Source: Zeugodacus cucurbitae | Lineage: Eukaryota > Arthropoda > Insecta > Diptera > Tephritidae | NCBI RefSeq assembly: GCF_028554725.1 | Contig: NC_071670.1 | Span: 67,121,001-67,185,000, forward strand | Reading direction: 5' to 3' | DNA length: 64,000 nucleotides | Part shown: positions 61,301 through 64,000 of the stretch, piece after piece | How positions within the stretch are numbered: position 1 is the stretch's first letter | Layout: every line of letters starts with the position of its first letter | Made by a program: the position numbers and the translations under genes | Notes under the pieces: generated by a model | Databases searched by the model: none | Told to the model about the DNA's origin: nothing | The model's input: only the letters and a program-made list of their open reading frames with translations

Positions 61301-63784
61301 TACCAAAGGGCGAATATAATGATTTCGATGTACAGTACTTGACCGCTGACAATATACTCGCACAAAATATAACCACACGCAATGAAATCACCATCGCCGA
61401 CCTACGTCCACACCGTAACTACACATTCACCGTTGTGGTGCGTTCGGGCACCGAATCTTCGGTGTTACGCAGCAGCTCACCACTCTCGGCAAGCTTCAGC
61501 ACAAACGAAGCAGTTCCAGGACGTGTGGAACGTTTCCATCCGATCGATGTGCAACCGAGTGAAATCGTTTTTGAATGGTTGATGCCCACGAGTGAGGCCA
61601 ACGGTGTTATACGCCAATTCTCCATCACATACATGAATGTGAACAACGCCACCGATATGCGTACACAACAATTCGAGTCTGGCGATGTCAGTGGCACTAT
61701 ACGCAACCTGAAACCGGGCGAGACATATATTTTTAAAATACAAGCGAAAACATCTGTTGGCTACGGACCGGAACGTGAATACAAGCAAACCATGCCGATT
61801 TTGGCACCGCCACGCCCAGCCACACAAGTAGTGCCCACCGAGGTGTATCGCAGCTCGCAGACCATACAGATACGTTTCCGTAAGAACTATTTCTCCGATC
61901 AAAATGGACCGGTAAGTGAAAGTTCTATGGATTTTAGGATATCGTGAAATTAAAACCATTATTTGTTGTTCTTTTTTCAAGGTCCGCTGGTATACAATCA
62001 TCGTCGCTGAGGATGACACTAAAAATGCTTCTGGTCTGGAGATGCCTAGCTGGCATGACGTGCAATCGTATAGTGTATGGCTGCCATATCAAGCCATCGA
62101 TCCCTATTATCCCTTTGAAAATCGTTCGGTAGAGGACTTCACTATCGGCACAGAAAACTGTGATAATCGTAAGATAGGCTACTGCAATGGACCGCTGAAA
62201 TCCGGCACAACATATCGAGTGAAAGTGAGAGCCTTCACAGCGCCCGACAAATTCACAGACACTGCCTACAGCTTCCCCATACAAACAGGTGAGTGATGAG
62301 AGATTCGGAGCTCAAAAATTTAACGAATAACACTTTAGATATATTATTATTATAATCTAACATATTTGTTATGACATTTTAAATTCAAATTTCCTTAAAA
62401 ACTATACGCTTTATCTATACTATGTCTTACACAAAAATATCTTTCTAAAGATCTATTGATTTCGCCTGGTAAGTATCACTCGCCGTACGCACGAACAATG
62501 CCGATATTTTCTCCTTACTAAACAGAATTTCAAACTCATTTATTACAACTTAACTTTCTACACATAACAGACCAAGACAACACTTCGTTGATCGTCGCCA
62601 TCACCGTGCCACTAACCATAATTTTTGTGCTGCTCATCACACTCTTCGCATTTAAGCGTCGTCGCAACAGTTGCCGAAAGGCTACGAAAGATTCACGCGC
62701 CAACGACAATATGTCGCTGCCGGATAGTGTAATCGAGCAGAATCGTCCGATTTTAATAAAGAATTTCGCCGAACACTATCGTCTCATGTCGGCCGATTCG
62801 GATTTCCGTTTCAGCGAGGAATTCGAAGAGCTGAAGCACGTTGGTCGCGATCAGTCGTGCACCTTCGCGGATCTACCTTGTAATCGTCCCAAGAATCGTT
62901 TCACCAACATTTTACCTTACGATCATTCGCGTTTCAAACTGCAGCCGGTCGACGATGATGAGGGTTCGGATTATATCAATGCAAACTATGTGCCAGGTCA
63001 CAACTCACCGCGTGAATTCATTGTGACGCAGGGTCCGCTACATTCGACACGCGACGATTTCTGGCGTATGTGTTGGGAGAGTAATTCACGTGCCATTGTG
63101 ATGTTGACGCGCTGCTTTGAGAAGGGTCGTGAGAAGTGTGATCAGTATTGGCCGAATGATACGGTGCCCGTCTTCTACGGCGATATCAAAGTGCAAATAT
63201 TGAATGACAGTCACTATGCCGATTGGGTCATGACGGAGTTCATGCTGTGCAGGGTATGTTTTTGTACACGATCTATGGTCTTTAATTGCATTCTACATTA
63301 TATATATATATATGTCTTCATCACAAACAGGGCAGCGAACAGCGCATTATGCGTCACTTCCACTTCACCACCTGGCCCGACTTCGGTGTACCGAATCCAC
63401 CACAAACGCTGGTGCGTTTCGTGCGCGCTTTCCGTGATCGCATCGGCTCCGAGCAACGTCCAATTGTCGTGCATTGCAGCGCTGGTGTGGGTCGCTCCGG
63501 CACATTCATAACGCTCGATCGCATACTGCAGCAGATAAAGACTTCGGACTTTGTCGATATCTTCGGCATTGTCTATGCCATGCGTAAAGGTATTTCAATT
63601 TGAATTTAATCTTTTATTTAAAACTTGATTTTATGCTTTCTTGTCTTGTTTTTAGAACGCGTCTGGATGGTGCAAACGGAACAGCAGTACATCTGCATTC
63701 ATCAGTGTTTGCTGGCTGTGCTTGAGGGTAAGGAGAATATTGTAGGTCCGGCGAGAGAAATTCACGATAATGAAGGTTATGAAG
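52090..63784 (+). CDS. Ptp10D: Ptp10D receptor tyrosine phosphatase (gene span, both ends incomplete)
   Basis: Ten exons join in frame to about 1,507 codons that are collinear with Drosophila Ptp10D as I know it. The order is a run of about twelve fibronectin type III repeats, one transmembrane helix, a basic stop-transfer segment and one PTP catalytic domain. The product is a type III receptor phosphatase of the plasma membrane that removes phosphate from tyrosines. In Drosophila it acts in embryonic axon guidance, in tracheal tube shape (with its paralogue Ptp4E) and as a receptor for Stranded at second. All active-site motifs are present, so the enzyme should be active. The start codon and most of the signal peptide lie in an unidentified upstream exon, and the C-terminal tail lies beyond the window. 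Exon lengths and phases agree at every junction and no stop or frameshift is seen. The paralogue Ptp4E is the only serious alternative; the N-terminal and PTP sequences favour Ptp10D. Confidence 0.93.
52337..56844 (+). other. Ptp10D: Ptp10D intron a-b
   Basis: A 4.5-kb intron from GTGAGC to ACAG. It contains the mariner derivative and ATAC/TATA simple sequence near 55590-55780. No nested gene is seen. Confidence 0.85.
54729..55084 (+). mobile_element. Short mariner derivative (MITE-like) in a Ptp10D intron
   Basis: The inverted ends AGGTCTACAACTTTGCTTC match those of the element at 37450, and TA target duplications flank both sides (54727-54728, 55085-55086). The interior keeps the 5' UTR and first about 35 transposase codons (MSLFEPNSRHLREI), then jumps to the 3' terminal sequence. 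The whole is 356 bp and depends on enzyme from elsewhere. It lies in the intron between Ptp10D exons a and b. Confidence 0.88.
56845..57123 (+). CDS. Ptp10D: Ptp10D coding exon b: FN3 repeat 2
   Basis: The acceptor is a pyrimidine-rich tract ending ACAG at 56844; the donor is GTAAGT at 57124. Phase is 1 at both ends (279 nt). The product starts APDPPSNLSVQV and contains the FN3 tryptophan (ISWSPP) and the conserved LTPGATYQVQAYT segment, so the exon is almost exactly one fibronectin type III repeat. The 4.5-kb intron upstream carries a short mariner derivative. Confidence 0.93.
57124..59110 (+). other. Ptp10D: Ptp10D intron b-c
   Basis: A 2-kb AT-rich intron. The 100-codon frame at 57705-58007 looks random (Lys/Ile/Tyr-rich). 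A CTCF-like word, TAGCGCCATCTAGTGG, is at 58483. Confidence 0.85.
59111..59783 (+). CDS. Ptp10D: Ptp10D coding exon c: FN3 repeats 3, 4 and start of 5
   Basis: The acceptor is ..AAACAG at 59110. Its pyrimidine tract is weak, but the phase fits: a split Lys codon gives KPNTPGKF. The exon encodes FN3 repeat 3 (VLWQPPYPAG, LVPGRAYNISV), repeat 4 (PLRPLNVTF, RVLWEAPKG) and the first half of repeat 5 (ITWEPDPAS..DEYRI). The donor is GTAAGC at 59784, leaving two nucleotides of an Ala codon. Apparent stops just after 59783 belong to the 59-nt intron. Confidence 0.94.
59843..60267 (+). CDS. Ptp10D: Ptp10D coding exon d: end of FN3 5 and FN3 6
   Basis: The exon completes the split Ala codon and continues YHELETFNGD, the second half of FN3 repeat 5. 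Repeat 6 follows (PIIEDLKS, LNISWKSDVNS, GAGYEVKVFAVS). The acceptor is TTTTTAATCAG at 59842 and the donor GTAAGT at 60268. The flanking introns are only 59 and 64 nt, typical of fly short introns. Confidence 0.94.
60332..60763 (+). CDS. Ptp10D: Ptp10D coding exon e: FN3 7 and most of FN3 8
   Basis: The exon begins PNPPRNMSIETV after a T-rich acceptor. It carries FN3 repeat 7 (VLVHWAPPEN, TKGEKYTIQVNTV) and the first part of repeat 8 (VSNIIPLVDSRNITLEWPKP). It ends ENKS in phase 1 before GTAAGT at 60764. The 60-nt intron that follows is removed in frame. Confidence 0.94.
60824..61911 (+). CDS. Ptp10D: Ptp10D coding exon f: end of FN3 8 through start of FN3 12
   Basis: This is the longest exon of the gene (1,088 nt). 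It encodes the end of FN3 8 (MPGVQYKFDIQTTS), FN3 9 (TITLSYTPTPQSSS, IPGRLYNITVWT), FN3 10 (EISLKWDIPKGE, LRPHRNYTFTVVV), FN3 11 (SEIVFEWLMPTSE, LKPGETYIFKIQA) and the first strands of FN3 12 (PPRPATQVVPTEVYRS). It ends with a whole codon before GTAAGT at 61912. Many NxT/NxS sequons are present, as expected for a glycosylated ectodomain. Confidence 0.95.
61982..62288 (+). CDS. Ptp10D: Ptp10D coding exon g: membrane-proximal ectodomain (end of FN3 12)
   Basis: The exon starts VRWYTIIVAEDD after a TTTTTTCAAG acceptor. It covers the membrane-proximal part with WLPYQAIDPYYPFENRS and the two nearby cysteines of ENCDNRKIGYCNGPLKSG. It ends in the FN3-like strand GTTYRVKVRAFT and then FPIQT, in phase 1, before GTGAGT at 62289. 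The intron after it is 282 nt, about four times its neighbours, and holds a candidate microexon. Confidence 0.95.
62451..62468 (+). CDS. Ptp10D: Candidate 18-nt cassette microexon of Ptp10D
   Basis: The segment lies between CTTTCTAAAG (acceptor, AG at 62449-62450) and a near-consensus donor CTG/GTAAGTAT at 62469. It is 18 nt long, free of stops and fits the phase-1 junction on both sides. Inclusion would add six residues: Gln-Thr-(Asp-Leu-Leu-Ile-Ser-Pro)-Asp-Gln-Asp, just outside the membrane helix. Splitting the 282-nt intron would give introns of 162 and 102 nt. No transcript evidence is available here, so this is a prediction. Confidence 0.5.
62571..63253 (+). CDS. Ptp10D: Ptp10D coding exon i: transmembrane helix and first half of PTP domain
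   Basis: After DQDNTS comes a 22-residue hydrophobic helix (about 62588-62653: LIVAITVPL..LLITLFAF) followed by the stop-transfer KRRRN. The juxtamembrane segment leads into the PTP domain: EEFEELKHVGRD, the substrate-recognition loop equivalent NRFTNILPYDHSR, DYINANYVPG, FIVTQGPLHST, DFWRMCWE, MLTRCFEKGREKCDQYWP. It ends at LCR before GTATGT at 63254. Reading on past the donor gives the spurious tail of an apparent 307-codon frame. Confidence 0.96.
63331..63589 (+). CDS. Ptp10D: Ptp10D coding exon j: WPD loop and catalytic P-loop
   Basis: The exon starts GSEQRIMRHFHF and carries both key catalytic elements. The WPD loop has its general-acid Asp codon at 63379-63381. The P-loop signature VHCSAGVGRSG has its nucleophilic Cys codon at 63475-63477. 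All residues of the PTP signature are intact, so a catalytically active enzyme is expected. It ends YAMRK in phase 1 before GTATTT at 63590, a somewhat weak donor. A TA-repeat lies just upstream in the preceding intron. Confidence 0.96.
63656..63784 (+). CDS. Ptp10D: Ptp10D coding exon k: Q-loop and end of PTP domain
   Basis: The exon completes the Glu codon and reads ERVWMVQTEQQYICIHQCLL. It holds the conserved Q-loop glutamines that position water for hydrolysis of the phospho-enzyme. It continues to ENIVGPAREIHDNEGYE and ends in phase 1 before GTAAGT at 63785. The C-terminal tail exons lie beyond 64000. Confidence 0.95.
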
Positions 63785-64000
63785 GTAAGTGCTTTTTTCC
63801 GTGTTTTTGCCGTTTTTTTTTATAATTTAAACTAACTAAAGCTTTAATTTGTTAATATTTCAATACTTTTTTGGTTTTGGTGTTGTTTTTGGCGAAAAAA
63901 TGTAAAAATTCTTAGAAAAACTGTTAAAAAATTAAATTATTTTGGATGTCTGTTTTGCCTAACCAAGCTTAGCACCGACTAATTGAAGCACATAGCCAGA
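63785..64000 (+). other. Ptp10D: Start of the intron after Ptp10D exon k
   Basis: Begins GTAAGT; T-rich; no acceptor followed by the expected tail sequence before the window ends. Confidence 0.8.

Noticed and set aside
59062..62284. - strand frames of 60-180 codons
   Set aside because: Antisense shadows of conserved Ptp10D exons.
62526..62570. Alternative acceptor (TTACTAAACAG) that would lengthen Ptp10D exon i by 45 nt in frame
   Set aside because: It is open, but it probably contains the branch region of the real acceptor, the tract before it is weak and the added residues do not resemble the family.
1..64000. tRNA, rRNA or CRISPR arrays
   Set aside because: No cloverleaf with internal promoter boxes, no rRNA-like sequence and no regular spacer arrays were recognized by eye; a tRNA scan was not possible.

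Overview
The window is AT-rich nuclear DNA from a higher dipteran, most likely a tephritid fruit fly. The coding exons give a protein nearly collinear with the Drosophila receptor tyrosine phosphatase Ptp10D. The surroundings are full of LINE, mariner and other dispersed repeats, simple TTG/CAA, CA and ATAC tracts, and introns much longer than I would expect in a compact fly genome. The genus cannot be fixed from the sequence alone.

Only one cellular gene is visible: Ptp10D on the + strand. Ten coding exons lie at 52090-52336, 56845-57123, 59111-59783, 59843-60267, 60332-60763, 60824-61911, 61982-62288, 62571-63253, 63331-63589 and 63656-63784. All junctions have GT/AG borders and compatible phases, giving about 1,507 codons. 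They encode about twelve fibronectin type III repeats, one transmembrane helix and one complete tyrosine phosphatase domain (WPD Asp at 63379, nucleophilic Cys at 63475). The first coding exon, holding the signal peptide start, is not securely identified. The cytoplasmic tail continues past 64000.

Positions 1 to about 52089 look like one very long 5' intron, or upstream DNA plus introns. No other host gene is convincing there. It holds: a minisatellite-like region (541-1318); three copies of a 0.7-1.1 kb dispersed repeat (3519-4205, 7641-8767, 13285-14303); another dispersed repeat with internal 153-bp duplication (22498-23227); five relics of one mariner-like family; a second mariner family with a broken transposase (37450-38311) and a short deletion derivative inside a Ptp10D intron (54729-55084); two TTAA-flanked elements (16512-17001, 31763-32464); a foldback element (31413-31686); and three LINE loci. 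One LINE (43485-46754, - strand) is apparently full length, with an intact 996-residue endonuclease-reverse transcriptase ORF and an 11-bp target duplication. Another locus (27774-29308) is a LINE inserted head-to-head into an older LINE relic, with a 13-bp target duplication.

The most interesting new observations concern splicing of Ptp10D. One is an in-frame 18-nt candidate microexon (62451-62468) between the last ectodomain exon and the transmembrane exon. The others are two juxtaposed 3'/5' splice-site signatures (3406/3407 and 32551/32552) that could be recursive splice points or small 5' UTR exons in the giant intron. None can be proven without RNA data.
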